DNA from: Methylococcaceae bacterium
Lineage (GTDB): Bacteria; Pseudomonadota; Gammaproteobacteria; Methylococcales; Methylomonadaceae
Length of the DNA: 38,784 nt
Reading direction: 5' to 3'
Assembly (NCBI GenBank): GCA_024636875.1
Contig: JAGXGJ010000024.1
Location: 1-38,784, forward strand
The position numbers were made by a program, and so were the translations under genes. The notes under the pieces were generated by a model. That model made no database searches. It saw nothing but the letters and a program-made list of their open reading frames with translations, and was not told where the DNA came from. This document shows, piece after piece, positions 29,598 through 38,646 of this stretch (the stretch's first letter is position 1; the number at the start of each line of letters is the position of its first letter).

Positions 29598-31603
29598 TGC
29601 AAACACGTGCACGGACCTGGTTTATAGAGCTTTCACGGCGGAATAAGGCGTTGATTTTAATCTGCGCTGATGTGTTTTTTACCGTACTTGCTCTCTGGAC
29701 GGCTTTTTCTTTGCGTTGGGGGGTGCTGTATATTCCCAAAGGTAATGAGTGGTATCTGTTTGCAGCGGCGCCTTTTATTGCAGTGCCTATTTTTGTCAGA
29801 TTAGGTTTGTACCGCGCGATTATTCGCTATATCGAGATTAGAGCGCTATGGACAATTATTCAGGCAACCACGCTTTATGCCCTAATTTTTGCGTTTGTCT
29901 TGTATCAGTCCGGTCTCAAGCTTATTCCCCGGACGGTCTCTCCGCTGAACTGGCTGATTGTGATGCTGTTGGTTGGCAGCAGCCGTTTTTTTGCGCGTTG
30001 GTGGTTGGGAGAGGCTTATTTTCGCGTGGTGGGCGGCGGTCGAAGTGCAGCAGATTTCCGAAAAAAAAATGTGGTTATTTATGGTGCGGGTAGCGCCGGT
30101 GTGCAACTGGCCTCTGCGCTATGGCATGGGCGTGAGTTTAGACCAGTGGCTTTTATCGATGACGATAAATTACTGCACAGAAGAAAGGTCAATGGCTTGC
30201 GGATTTATCCACTCAGTTCCTTGAGTTATTTGATAAAACGGCATCAGGTTTCAGATGTTTTACTGGCGATTCCCTCAGCGAAGCGAGCCCGTATTAGTGA
30301 ACTAATACGCTTGCTGGAACCTTACGCCATTCATGTGATGTCAATGCCGGGGTTGGCTGATATTGCCCAGGGCAGAGTCACGGTAGATGCACTTCAGGAA
30401 GTCGATATTGCGGATCTGCTGGGCCGCGATCCGGTAGCGCCCGATCAAACGCTGCTTCGAGCCACTATAAGCGGCAAAGTGGTTATGGTGACTGGAGCGG
30501 GTGGCTCCATCGGGTCCGAGTTGTGCCGGCAGATAATCCAGTTACAGCCACTTTCGCTAATCCTTTTTGAGTTAAGTGAATTCGCTCTGTATGCCATAGA
30601 GAAAGAATTGAATCACCTGTTAACCAAGGCCAAAGGAGCAGGGCAAATAGAAATTATCGCCGTATTGGGTTCTGTTACCAACGCTGAACGTATTGAAAAG
30701 GTATGTAAGGCTTTCAAGGTACAAACAATTTATCATGCTGCCGCTTACAAGCATGTACCGATGGTAGAAAAAAACCCGGGTGAAGCAGTATGGAATAATA
30801 TCTTTGGGACTCTTCATGCAGCGCAGGCGGCAATAAACGCTGAAGTTGAGCTATTTGTGTTAATTTCAACCGATAAGGCAGTGAGGCCGACTAATACGAT
30901 GGGTGCGACCAAACGTTTTGCAGAACTGATTTTGCAAGCGCTCAGCGTGGAAGCGAGCGGTAAACATCACGACTGCATGGATGCAGGAGTTAGAGCAATG
31001 CAGGGAGCGATTGCCGGAACCCGCTTTACCATGGTGCGATTTGGTAATGTATTAGATTCATCAGGATCGGTGGTGCCATTGTTTAGGGAACAGATAGCAA
31101 GAGGCGGGCCGGTAACGGTGACCGATGCAAGAGTTATTCGTTATTTTATGACCATACCGGAAGCATCACAACTGGTTATTCAAGCGGGAGCGCTGGGCCA
31201 CGGCGGCGACGTGTTTGTGCTGGATATGGGCGAGCCCATTCGGATTATTGATTTGGCAAAGAGAATGATTCATTTGAGTGGTTTGGAAATAAAGGACGAA
31301 GATCATCCGGCCGGTGAGATAGAAATTAGTTTTACCGGATTGAGACCCGGCGAGAAGCTTTATGAAGAGCTGTTAATCGGTGACAATGTTTCAGAGACCA
31401 GTCACGCAAGAATCATGCGTGCGCAGGAGCAGGTTATTCCCTGGGTTGAGCTGGAAAAAATGCTGTCGATATTGGAACAAGCAACGAGGAATGATGATTT
31501 TGAGCGAATCAGGGACGTGTTAAAGCGCGCCGTTTCCGGTTTTGTGCCGCAGTGTGAAATTGGTGATCTGTTGTGGAATCGTAGAGACACGATTCCTCAG
31601 TAG
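29594..31603 (+). CDS. Polysaccharide biosynthesis nucleotide-sugar 4,6-dehydratase (WbpM/CapD/FlaA1 family)
   Basis: TM N-terminus; VVIYGAGSAGVQLASAL; VMVTGAGGSIGSELCRQI; STDKAVRPTNTMGATKRFAEL; ATGA overlap with the previous gene. Confidence 0.93.
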   Translation: MMQTRARTWFIELSRRNKALILICADVFFTVLALWTAFSLRWGVLYIPKGNEWYLFAAAPFIAVPIFVRLGLYRAIIRYIEIRALWTIIQATTLYALIFAFVLYQSGLKLIPRTVSPLNWLIVMLLVGSSRFFARWWLGEAYFRVVGGGRSAADFRKKNVVIYGAGSAGVQLASALWHGREFRPVAFIDDDKLLHRRKVNGLRIYPLSSLSYLIKRHQVSDVLLAIPSAKRARISELIRLLEPYAIHVMSMPGLADIAQGRVTVDALQEVDIADLLGRDPVAPDQTLLRATISGKVVMVTGAGGSIGSELCRQIIQLQPLSLILFELSEFALYAIEKELNHLLTKAKGAGQIEIIAVLGSVTNAERIEKVCKAFKVQTIYHAAAYKHVPMVEKNPGEAVWNNIFGTLHAAQAAINAEVELFVLISTDKAVRPTNTMGATKRFAELILQALSVEASGKHHDCMDAGVRAMQGAIAGTRFTMVRFGNVLDSSGSVVPLFREQIARGGPVTVTDARVIRYFMTIPEASQLVIQAGALGHGGDVFVLDMGEPIRIIDLAKRMIHLSGLEIKDEDHPAGEIEISFTGLRPGEKLYEELLIGDNVSETSHARIMRAQEQVIPWVELEKMLSILEQATRNDDFERIRDVLKRAVSGFVPQCEIGDLLWNRRDTIPQ

Positions 31604-31623
31604 AAATGCATCCTTAATTTAGG

Positions 31624-31719
31624 CAAAAAAAACCTCCTAATGCGTTGCTGCATAAGGAGGTAAAAGCAAGCAGAGCATTATGAGGAGGATCTGCTTGGAG
31701 GTATAACACCAGGAGGTAG
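31624..31719 (-). ncRNA. Candidate 3'UTR-derived sRNA with four CCUCC (anti-SD-like) motifs ending in an intrinsic terminator
   Basis: Minus strand from 31719: CTACCTCCTGG...ATACCTCCAAG...ATCCTCCTCA...TACCTCCTTATGC-AGCAAC-GCATTAGGAGGTTTTTTTT; the third motif lies in the loop of an 8-bp stem. Confidence 0.5.
31625..31661 (-). terminator. Strong intrinsic terminator, minus strand
   Basis: 12-nt arms (31650-31661 and 31632-31643, one mismatch), 6-nt loop, then eight T on the minus strand. Confidence 0.85.
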
Positions 31720-31887
31720 TTAATTTTTTAGCGCTTTGCTGTTCAGTTTTGCTCTCATTACAATGTTGCTATAAATAGCAGCGCCGGCAAATAAGACGGT
31801 TGAAATGATAAATTGTCCGGAAATAAAGCTCGAGATCCCGGCGATAAACATTAAGGCAATAATTATGTCTTTGTTGAAATTGTTCAT
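31720..31887 (-). CDS. 55-aa hydrophobic small protein (not in the ORF track)
   Basis: MNNFNKDIIIALMFIAGISSFISGQFIISTVLFAGAAIYSNIVMRAKLNSKALKN; ends in front of the terminator. Confidence 0.6.
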   Translation of the reverse strand: MNNFNKDIIIALMFIAGISSFISGQFIISTVLFAGAAIYSNIVMRAKLNSKALKN

Positions 31888-31958
31888 TGATTGGATCCTG
31901 AAAAGTTAGAAGTTCTTTGTTGCTGGTTTACAAACTTTGTTGCGTTATTGCATGGTTC

Positions 31959-31996
31959 TTAGTATATCGTGTTATTTATAGGATACAATATACTAA
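31959..31996. promoter_or_regulatory. Operator-like inverted repeat TTAGTATAT-N20-ATATACTAA upstream of the small minus-strand ORF
   Basis: Perfect 9-bp arms 31959-31967 and 31988-31996; a TATAAA-like box lies between them on the minus strand. Confidence 0.45.
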
Positions 31997-32154
31997 ATGA
32001 TAAATTTATTATTTCTTGTTGAGAAACAATTTGTAATGTCAAGTTTTTTATTGATATGAATAAGACAAAAGGCGAAAGGCAAAAAGCGGAAGGCGGAAGG
32101 TACAGATGATAGCTTGTGTCTTTAGCCTTTTACCTGGTTTTTTATGGGGTTTAA

Positions 32155-33063
32155 GTGGATAAGTTAACGAGTATGAATGTTTTCGTTCGTGTCGCAAAAG
32201 CCGGAAGTTTTGCGGGTGGTGCTCGCGAGCTGGGGATTTCCAGAGCAATGGCGACCAAGCATATTATGCAACTTGAAGGCAGCTTGGGAACACGATTAAT
32301 CAATCGTACTACACGCAGTTTAAGTCTGACTGATGTGGGTGTATCTTATCTTGAACGTTGTCAGCAAGTGCTGCTGGATGTTGAGGAAATGGAGTCTGCT
32401 GTAACGCATTTACAGACGGAGCCTCGGGGGGTTTTAAAAATCAGTGCTCCACCGGTTATTGGTGCTACCCATATTGCGCGTGCTGTGGCTGAGTTTTTGA
32501 AAATGTACCCTGATTTAATGATTGATATGGTTTTACAGGGCAGTCCGGGTGATTTGATTGATGAAGGCATCGATGTCGCTATTTATCTGGGGGCTTTAGA
32601 TGATACCAGTATGGTTGCCAGGAAATTAGCCAGTTCGTCACTGGTTGTTTGCGGCTCTCCGGACTATTTGGAACACTATGGAATTCCACAGACACCGGAA
32701 GATTTGGCAGAGCATAGCTGTCTGGTCAATTGGGCGATTGCGCCACGGAATAAATGGAAATTTAAAAGTGAGACAGGGTATAAGGTAGTGCCTGTCTCCG
32801 GGCGAATGCAGGCTAATGCGGCACACGCGATTCGTATTGCTGCGATTAATGGCCTGGGATTGGTTATGTTGCCGACTTACGTAGTGGGCAGGGATATTGA
32901 AAATGGCACACTGAAAGTGGTATTGGGGAATTACCCATTGCCGCCTTTGGATATTCATGCAGTCTATCCGCATAGAAAGTATTTATCAACCAAGGTCAGA
33001 AGTTTTATGGACTTTTTACAGGCTTGGCTGGAACATCGCGTGAGTATGCCAGGAGCAGAATAA
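32155..33063 (+). CDS. LysR family transcriptional regulator
   Basis: N-terminal HTH MNVFVRVAKAGSFAGGARELGISRAMATKHIMQLEGSLGTRLINRTTRSLSLTDVG; GTG start. Confidence 0.95.
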   Translation: MDKLTSMNVFVRVAKAGSFAGGARELGISRAMATKHIMQLEGSLGTRLINRTTRSLSLTDVGVSYLERCQQVLLDVEEMESAVTHLQTEPRGVLKISAPPVIGATHIARAVAEFLKMYPDLMIDMVLQGSPGDLIDEGIDVAIYLGALDDTSMVARKLASSSLVVCGSPDYLEHYGIPQTPEDLAEHSCLVNWAIAPRNKWKFKSETGYKVVPVSGRMQANAAHAIRIAAINGLGLVMLPTYVVGRDIENGTLKVVLGNYPLPPLDIHAVYPHRKYLSTKVRSFMDFLQAWLEHRVSMPGAE

Positions 33064-33641
33064 TGGATGCTTTGATCGACAAATGGAACAAGATCTATAG
33101 TCAGCCTGGTCAGGAGAATTATTCCGCTGTACAGGTTCTAACCGAAAATGACTTTTTATTACCGGCGACCGGGACGGCTCTGGATGTGGCTTGTGGTCAG
33201 GGTGCTAATGCAATTTTTCTCGCTGAACAGGGGCTGGTAGTGACCGCCTGGGATATTTCTTCGGCTGCCATTGATAAATTAACGTCTTATTCAGTCTACA
33301 GAAAATTGAAGGTCAATGCTTGCCAACAGAAAATCACAGCTTATAGCTTTAGCGAATGCAGCTTCGATGTCATCGTTGTGAGTCGATTTCTTGACCGTAC
33401 TTTAAGTGATGCGATAATAGGGGCACTTAAACCGGATGGATTGCTTTTTTATCAGACTTTTTCGCGCGAAAAAACAAGCCCGAAGCCGCCCAATAATCCA
33501 GATTATCTGCTTGGCTGTAATGAGCTGTTGGCGATGTTTTCATCGTTGAGGGTGGTTTTTTACAGAGAAAATGCCTTGGTCGGCGAACAGATGCGCGGTT
33601 TGAGAAATGAGGCTCAGTTTATCGGCCAGAAACGAACATAA
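33063..33641 (+). CDS. Class I SAM-dependent methyltransferase
   Basis: ALDVACGQGANAIFLAEQGLVVTAWDIS; start overlaps the lysR stop (TAATG). Confidence 0.85.
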   Translation: MDALIDKWNKIYSQPGQENYSAVQVLTENDFLLPATGTALDVACGQGANAIFLAEQGLVVTAWDISSAAIDKLTSYSVYRKLKVNACQQKITAYSFSECSFDVIVVSRFLDRTLSDAIIGALKPDGLLFYQTFSREKTSPKPPNNPDYLLGCNELLAMFSSLRVVFYRENALVGEQMRGLRNEAQFIGQKRT

Positions 33642-33653
33642 TGGGTTAATACG

Positions 33654-34046
33654 ATGATAGAAAATTTAAATCCACGACAGGCCTGGGATTTGTTGCAGCA
33701 GAATACTGACGCCGTATTGGTCGATGTGCGAACAAAAGTTGAACATGCTTTTGTCGGCCATCCTCCAGGCGCCATTCATATTGCCTGGAAAGAAGCGCCT
33801 GACTGGCAGATCAACGCAAACTTTGTTGACGAAGTTAAAAAACTCGGGCCTGATAAAAGTGCACCGGTTTTATTGCTGTGCCGCAGCGGACAGCGTTCAC
33901 TGGATGCTGCAAAAGCGCTTGAAGAGGCGGGTTACGAGCGGCTTATCAATATTATTGACGGTTTTGAAGGCTCCCTGGATGAGCATAAACATCGGGGTAA
34001 TCTTGGCGGCTGGCGCTTCAATGGCTTGCCTTGGGTGCAGAGTTAA
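33654..34046 (+). CDS. Rhodanese-like domain protein
   Basis: AVLVDVRTKVEHAFVGHPPGAIHIAW; VLLLCRSGQRSLDAAKAL (active-site Cys loop). Confidence 0.92.
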   Translation: MIENLNPRQAWDLLQQNTDAVLVDVRTKVEHAFVGHPPGAIHIAWKEAPDWQINANFVDEVKKLGPDKSAPVLLLCRSGQRSLDAAKALEEAGYERLINIIDGFEGSLDEHKHRGNLGGWRFNGLPWVQS

Positions 34047-34244
34047 TTTTTCTTCAGGTTGGATTAGGTTTGGCCTTGCCAACAAAAACTAACGCCTTGA
34101 TGGAACTATCGCCATCCTCTCTTTGCACACGCTAAAGTTAAACCCGGCTTTATCTAGTACGGTGCAATCATACCCCTATTATGCTAAACAGAATGCGTAA
34201 AACGCATCTTACACTTATTTTATAAACCCTTAGAGAAAATACAA

Positions 34245-36056
34245 GTGATCGAAAATTTAAGAAACATCGCCATTATAGCTCATGTTGACCACGGCAAGAC
34301 GACGCTGGTTGATAAGCTATTACAACAATCGGGTACGTTTGCCGCTCATACCAAAGTGACCGAGCGTATTATGGATTCCAACGATATTGAAAAAGAACGC
34401 GGCATTACCATTCTGGCAAAAAATACGGCGCTGGATTGGAACGGTTATCATATCAACATCGTTGACACCCCCGGCCATGCTGATTTTGGCGGTGAAGTAG
34501 AGCGCGTTTTGTCAATGGTTGATTCAGTGTTACTTCTGGTTGACGCAGTCGATGGCCCGATGCCGCAAACCCGTTTTGTAACCCAAAAGGCTTTTGCTTT
34601 AGGTTTAAAACCGATTGTTGTTATCAATAAAATTGACCGTCCGGGCGCACGTCCGGACTGGGTTGTCGATCAAACCTTTGATTTATTCGATCGCCTGGGT
34701 GCAACCGATGAACAGCTGGATTTTCCTATCGTTTTTGCCTCGGCTATTAATGGCTATGCCGGTTTGGAGCACACTATAACCGAAGGCGATATGACCCCGT
34801 TATTTGAAACGATAGTCGAAAAAGTCAGCCCGCCGCCCGTTGATATGGACGGTCCTTTTAAAATGCAGGTTTCCAGTCTGGACTACAACACTTATGTCGG
34901 CGTCATTGGTATTGGCCGGATTCAGCGCGGCAGCATCAAACCCAGCCAACCATTGATTATTGTCAATCGGGAAGGTGTCGAGCGCAAGAGCCGCATGTTG
35001 CAAATTTTCGGTTTTCATGGCCTGGAGCGTGTAGAAGTGCCTGAAGCCCGCGCCGGCGACATTATTGCCTTTGCCGGCATTGAGAAGCTTGAAATCTCCG
35101 ATACAATCTGTCATCCCGATGCAGTAGAAGTCATGCCCCCGTTATCGGTGGATGAACCTACCGTGACCATGACGTTTCAGGTCAATAACTCACCCTTTGC
35201 CGGGAGAGAAGGTAAATATGTCACTACCCGGCAAATACGCGACCGGCTCGACAAGGAACTGCAACATAACGTCGCCTTAAAAGTTGAAGACACAGGAGAC
35301 CCCGATAAATTTAAAGTATCAGGCCGTGGCGAGTTGCATTTGTCCGTTTTGATTGAGAACATGCGCCGCGAAGGTTTTGAGATGGGCGTATCGCGTCCGG
35401 AAGTAATCATTAAAGAAATTGATGGTAAAAAGTGCGAACCCTATGAAATGGTCACCATTGAAGTGGAAGAAATCCACCAGGGCACCATCATGGAAAAAAT
35501 AGGTGAGCGTAAAGGCGATTTAACCAATATGGTTCCCGACGGCAAAGGCCGCATTCGTCTGGAATATATGATGCCTTCACGCGGCCTGATTGGTTTCCAG
35601 ACCGAATTTATGACGGCAACATCAGGCTCCGGTCTGCTCTACCATGTGTTCGATCATTACGGCCCGATGAAACCGGGTGAAGTCGGCAATCGTCAACGCG
35701 GCGTGATGATTTCAATGGTTGCAGGCAAGGCCGTCACTTATTCATTGCATCCCTTACAAGAACGCGGCGAATTGCTGTTAGTCAATGCCGATGAAGTCTA
35801 CGAAGGCATGTTAGTGGGCCTGCATTCCCGCAGTAATGATTTATGCGTCAACCCCTGTAAACCGAAACAATTAACCAATGTTCGCGCCTCAGGCACCGAT
35901 GAAAGCCTAGTGCTGGCACGGATTCAGAAAATGACGTTAGAACAGGCATTGGAATTTATTGCTGAAGATGAACTGGTTGAGGTTACGCCAAAGTCCATCC
36001 GTCTGCGTAAGAAGCTGTTGACTGAAAATGAGCGGAAGAGAGCGGCTAAGAGTTAA
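34245..36056 (+). CDS. typA: Ribosome-binding GTPase TypA/BipA
   Basis: [32 protein letters not shown]...[25 protein letters not shown] start. Confidence 0.98.
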   Translation: MIENLRNIAIIAHVDHGKTTLVDKLLQQSGTFAAHTKVTERIMDSNDIEKERGITILAKNTALDWNGYHINIVDTPGHADFGGEVERVLSMVDSVLLLVDAVDGPMPQTRFVTQKAFALGLKPIVVINKIDRPGARPDWVVDQTFDLFDRLGATDEQLDFPIVFASAINGYAGLEHTITEGDMTPLFETIVEKVSPPPVDMDGPFKMQVSSLDYNTYVGVIGIGRIQRGSIKPSQPLIIVNREGVERKSRMLQIFGFHGLERVEVPEARAGDIIAFAGIEKLEISDTICHPDAVEVMPPLSVDEPTVTMTFQVNNSPFAGREGKYVTTRQIRDRLDKELQHNVALKVEDTGDPDKFKVSGRGELHLSVLIENMRREGFEMGVSRPEVIIKEIDGKKCEPYEMVTIEVEEIHQGTIMEKIGERKGDLTNMVPDGKGRIRLEYMMPSRGLIGFQTEFMTATSGSGLLYHVFDHYGPMKPGEVGNRQRGVMISMVAGKAVTYSLHPLQERGELLLVNADEVYEGMLVGLHSRSNDLCVNPCKPKQLTNVRASGTDESLVLARIQKMTLEQALEFIAEDELVEVTPKSIRLRKKLLTENERKRAAKS

Positions 36057-36088
36057 GATTGTAGGGGCAATCCCTTGTGGTTGCCTTG

Positions 36089-36174
36089 CTAGTTCCCAAG
36101 CTCTAGCTTGGGAATTTGATTGTGGAAGCTCCAGCTTCGCTTTCGTGGTTCCCAATCCGGAAACTGGGAACTAG
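36089..36174. mobile_element. MITE-like element, about 86 bp, with 10-bp perfect terminal inverted repeats
   Basis: CTAGTTCCCA (36089-36098) and TGGGAACTAG (36165-36174); internal hairpins CCCAAGCTCTAGCTTGGG and GAAGCTCCAGCTTC. Confidence 0.6.
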
Positions 36175-36254
36175 TAGAACCCGACGCTGGTTGTGTTATG
36201 CCAAGGCTGCTCAATTCGCCATGCTTTATCGAAAACAATAAAAAAGGGGATACG

Positions 36255-38033
36255 ATGTCTTACAACGCGACAAATATTCGTGATGTTGTTGAATTCATAA
36301 ATAGAAAGTATTTCTTGCCAGCAATACAAAGACCATTCGTTTGGGAACCAGAGCAAATTGTTGCTCTTTTTGATTCCCTTATGAAAGGTTATCCAATCAG
36401 TTCATTTCTATTTTGGGAAATAAAACCGGAAAATAGAAAAAATTGGGATATTTATGATTTTATAGAGAATTTTAAATATGGTTCAACCCATAATCAGCTC
36501 GTAGAGCCTGATGGAAGAGAATTAACTTTGGTATTAGATGGACAGCAGCGACTCACATCGCTTCTTATTGGATTGAGAGGAAGCTATACAGTAAAGTTAA
36601 AGCATAAGCGTTGGGATAGTCCAGGTGCATGGATCAGACAGCGGCTTTATCTTAATTTATTAAAAGATCCAGGTAATGATGATGAAACGGATGATCTAGG
36701 CGTAACCTATGGATTCAAATTTTTTGCGGAAGCTCCTCAAAACTCAGAAATGGCTTATTGGTTTAAAGTTGGTCAAATTCTTGATTTTGATGATGAAGAT
36801 GCCTTTCATAATACCAAAGATGAGCTTGTCGATTCACTTCCTGGCGCGCTAACAAGAGATGCGGAAAGAATATTTAGGAAAAATATAGAACGACTTTACA
36901 GATTGATTTGGAAAGAAGAAGTCATTTCTTATTACACCGAGAGAAATCAGTCGTATGATCGAGTATTAGATATTTTTATTCGAGCGAATGATGGTGGAAC
37001 GAAATTAAGTAAGTCAGATTTACTTCTTTCTATGATTACCTCCAAATGGAACGGAGTGAATGCTCGAGAAGAAATTTATCAATTCGTCGATTATATTAAT
37101 GATGAATTAGAAAGGAAAAACTCATTTGATAAGGATTTTATCATGAGGTCATGCTTGGTCGTATCTGATCTCGATCAACGATATAAGATAAATAATTTTA
37201 CTTCTAAAAACTTATCGATTATTCAAAATAATTGGGGGAATATAAAAGCTTCAGTCGAAGCTACATTGAGGCTTATTAATCGATTTGGAATTGATCGGGA
37301 TACATTGAGTAGTGCCAATGCTTTGATGCCGATTATTTATTATGTTTCAAAATTAGATGGTAGAAAATTGGATGGAACTACCCCTTTTGACACCCAAAAT
37401 TCTGAACGTATCAGGAAATGGCTTATCGGTGCCTTGTTGAATAATGTGTTCGGAGGCACCTCTGATCAAACAATCGGGATATCCAGAACTATTGTCAAAG
37501 AGGCATTAAAAAGTGGTGATTACTTCCCGTATAAAGCCCTAGTTGCTGGGTTAAGAGAAAAAGGTCGTATTTCTGATTTCGACAACGGAAATATAAATAC
37601 AGTTTTAGATACAAAGTTTGCTCAAAAGAAAACGTTTTTAGCAGTGTCTCTCTTTTATGATAATCACAATTGGGGATCAACTTTTTTGCATGTGGATCAC
37701 ATTATTCCAAGATCATTATGTACCCGACAAAAACTTGTTCAAAAAGGACTTAATGAATCACATATTGAAAAAATCATTACCTCGGTTGATAAAATAGGAA
37801 ATTTACAACTTTTATTAGGTAGGGAAAATCAAGAAAAGTCTAACCAACCGTTTGATCAATGGATTCAAACCAGATCAAATGAGTTTTTGAGCACAAACCT
37901 AATTCCTCCTGATCAATCATTGTGGGCAGTGGAAAACTTATCAGAATTTGTTATAGCCAGGGAAAAATTAATAAGTCAGAGATTAAAAAATATAGGTTTC
38001 TCAGAACCAGAGTTCGAAAGTGAGGAGACCTAA
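36255..38033 (+). CDS. DUF262/DUF1524-type protein (GmrSD/SspE-like, putative nucleic-acid defence)
   Basis: LPAIQRPFVWEPEQIVALFDSLMKGYPISSFLFWE; LVLDGQQRLTSLL; C-terminal HVDHIIPRS HNH-like motif; start at 36255, not 36120. Confidence 0.85.
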   Translation: MSYNATNIRDVVEFINRKYFLPAIQRPFVWEPEQIVALFDSLMKGYPISSFLFWEIKPENRKNWDIYDFIENFKYGSTHNQLVEPDGRELTLVLDGQQRLTSLLIGLRGSYTVKLKHKRWDSPGAWIRQRLYLNLLKDPGNDDETDDLGVTYGFKFFAEAPQNSEMAYWFKVGQILDFDDEDAFHNTKDELVDSLPGALTRDAERIFRKNIERLYRLIWKEEVISYYTERNQSYDRVLDIFIRANDGGTKLSKSDLLLSMITSKWNGVNAREEIYQFVDYINDELERKNSFDKDFIMRSCLVVSDLDQRYKINNFTSKNLSIIQNNWGNIKASVEATLRLINRFGIDRDTLSSANALMPIIYYVSKLDGRKLDGTTPFDTQNSERIRKWLIGALLNNVFGGTSDQTIGISRTIVKEALKSGDYFPYKALVAGLREKGRISDFDNGNINTVLDTKFAQKKTFLAVSLFYDNHNWGSTFLHVDHIIPRSLCTRQKLVQKGLNESHIEKIITSVDKIGNLQLLLGRENQEKSNQPFDQWIQTRSNEFLSTNLIPPDQSLWAVENLSEFVIAREKLISQRLKNIGFSEPEFESEET

Positions 38034-38035
38034 GA

Positions 38036-38308
38036 ATGAAGTTTGAATTTACATCAGAAAGAATTTTCAGTGATCTATATACAAAAAATAAGGAAGGTGA
38101 ATTTGTGTATCCTCATGAGAAATCAAAAAGAGGCTCGGACAATAAAGGATTAGAAATTACATTAACTGGTAAAAAAGTGGATTACCATATTGTAGGAATT
38201 GAGCAATTTATCGAACATATTGCAAATGGTGATTTTGACGAAATTGGAAGAGTAAGAATGAAGCCAAATTTTCCCAGCGAATTTTTTTGCGTTTCTATTT
38301 TATGGTGA
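38036..38308 (+). CDS. Short ORF directly downstream of the DUF262 gene, possibly 3'-truncated
   Basis: 90 aa, 2-nt gap from the upstream stop, similar AT-rich composition; abrupt end FFCVSILW followed by repeat-like sequence. Confidence 0.55.
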   Translation: MKFEFTSERIFSDLYTKNKEGEFVYPHEKSKRGSDNKGLEITLTGKKVDYHIVGIEQFIEHIANGDFDEIGRVRMKPNFPSEFFCVSILW

Positions 38309-38329
38309 CATGGTGTTCATTGTTGGCAT

Positions 38330-38355
38330 TGGCGGTTTGCTATCGCGAAACCGCC
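38330..38355. repeat. Palindromic repeat GGCGGTTT-N8-GAAACCGCC
   Basis: Arms read directly downstream of the 38036 ORF. Confidence 0.5.
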
Positions 38356-38389
38356 CTACGGTTTTACGGTTCTACTCTACATTAAGATA

Positions 38390-38620
38390 ATGAGCACCGT
38401 TCAAGAACTTAAAATGGCTGTTTCACAACTGTCTGCTAACGAACTTATGCAATTTTCAGAATGGTTTGAAGAGTTTGTGGCTGATCAATGGGATAAAAAG
38501 ATTGAGGCTGATATTTTGGCTGGTCGTTTGGATGCTGCTGGCAAGCGTGCTGATGATGAGTTTCTCGCTGGTCGCGCAAAGCCCTGTAATGTGTATTTTA
38601 TGCACCAATCTCGGTTATGA
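38390..38620 (+). pseudogene. Antitoxin-like protein (VQELKxAVSQLSANEL..FSEWFEEFVADQWDKKIEADILAGRLDAAGKRADDEF), 3' end probably frameshifted; no toxin adjacent
   Basis: Conserved small antitoxin-type family; one extra C in GCCCTGTAA would restore ...AGRAKPL-stop. Confidence 0.55.
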
Positions 38621-38629
38621 TAGATAAAT

Positions 38630-38646
38630 GGTGCGTATAACGCACC
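38630..38646. repeat. Short palindrome GGTGCGT-ATA-ACGCACC immediately upstream of the intron
   Basis: Perfect 7-bp arms. Confidence 0.6.

Noticed and set aside
31632-31661. Hairpin read as the + strand terminator of the wbpM-like gene
   Set aside because: No T tract follows on the + strand; the eight T lie on the minus strand, so it fits a minus-strand terminator better.
36120-36254. Upstream extension of the DUF262 ORF
   Set aside because: Reads through the MITE-like element; ATG at 36255 gives the conserved N-terminus and has AAGGGGA upstream.
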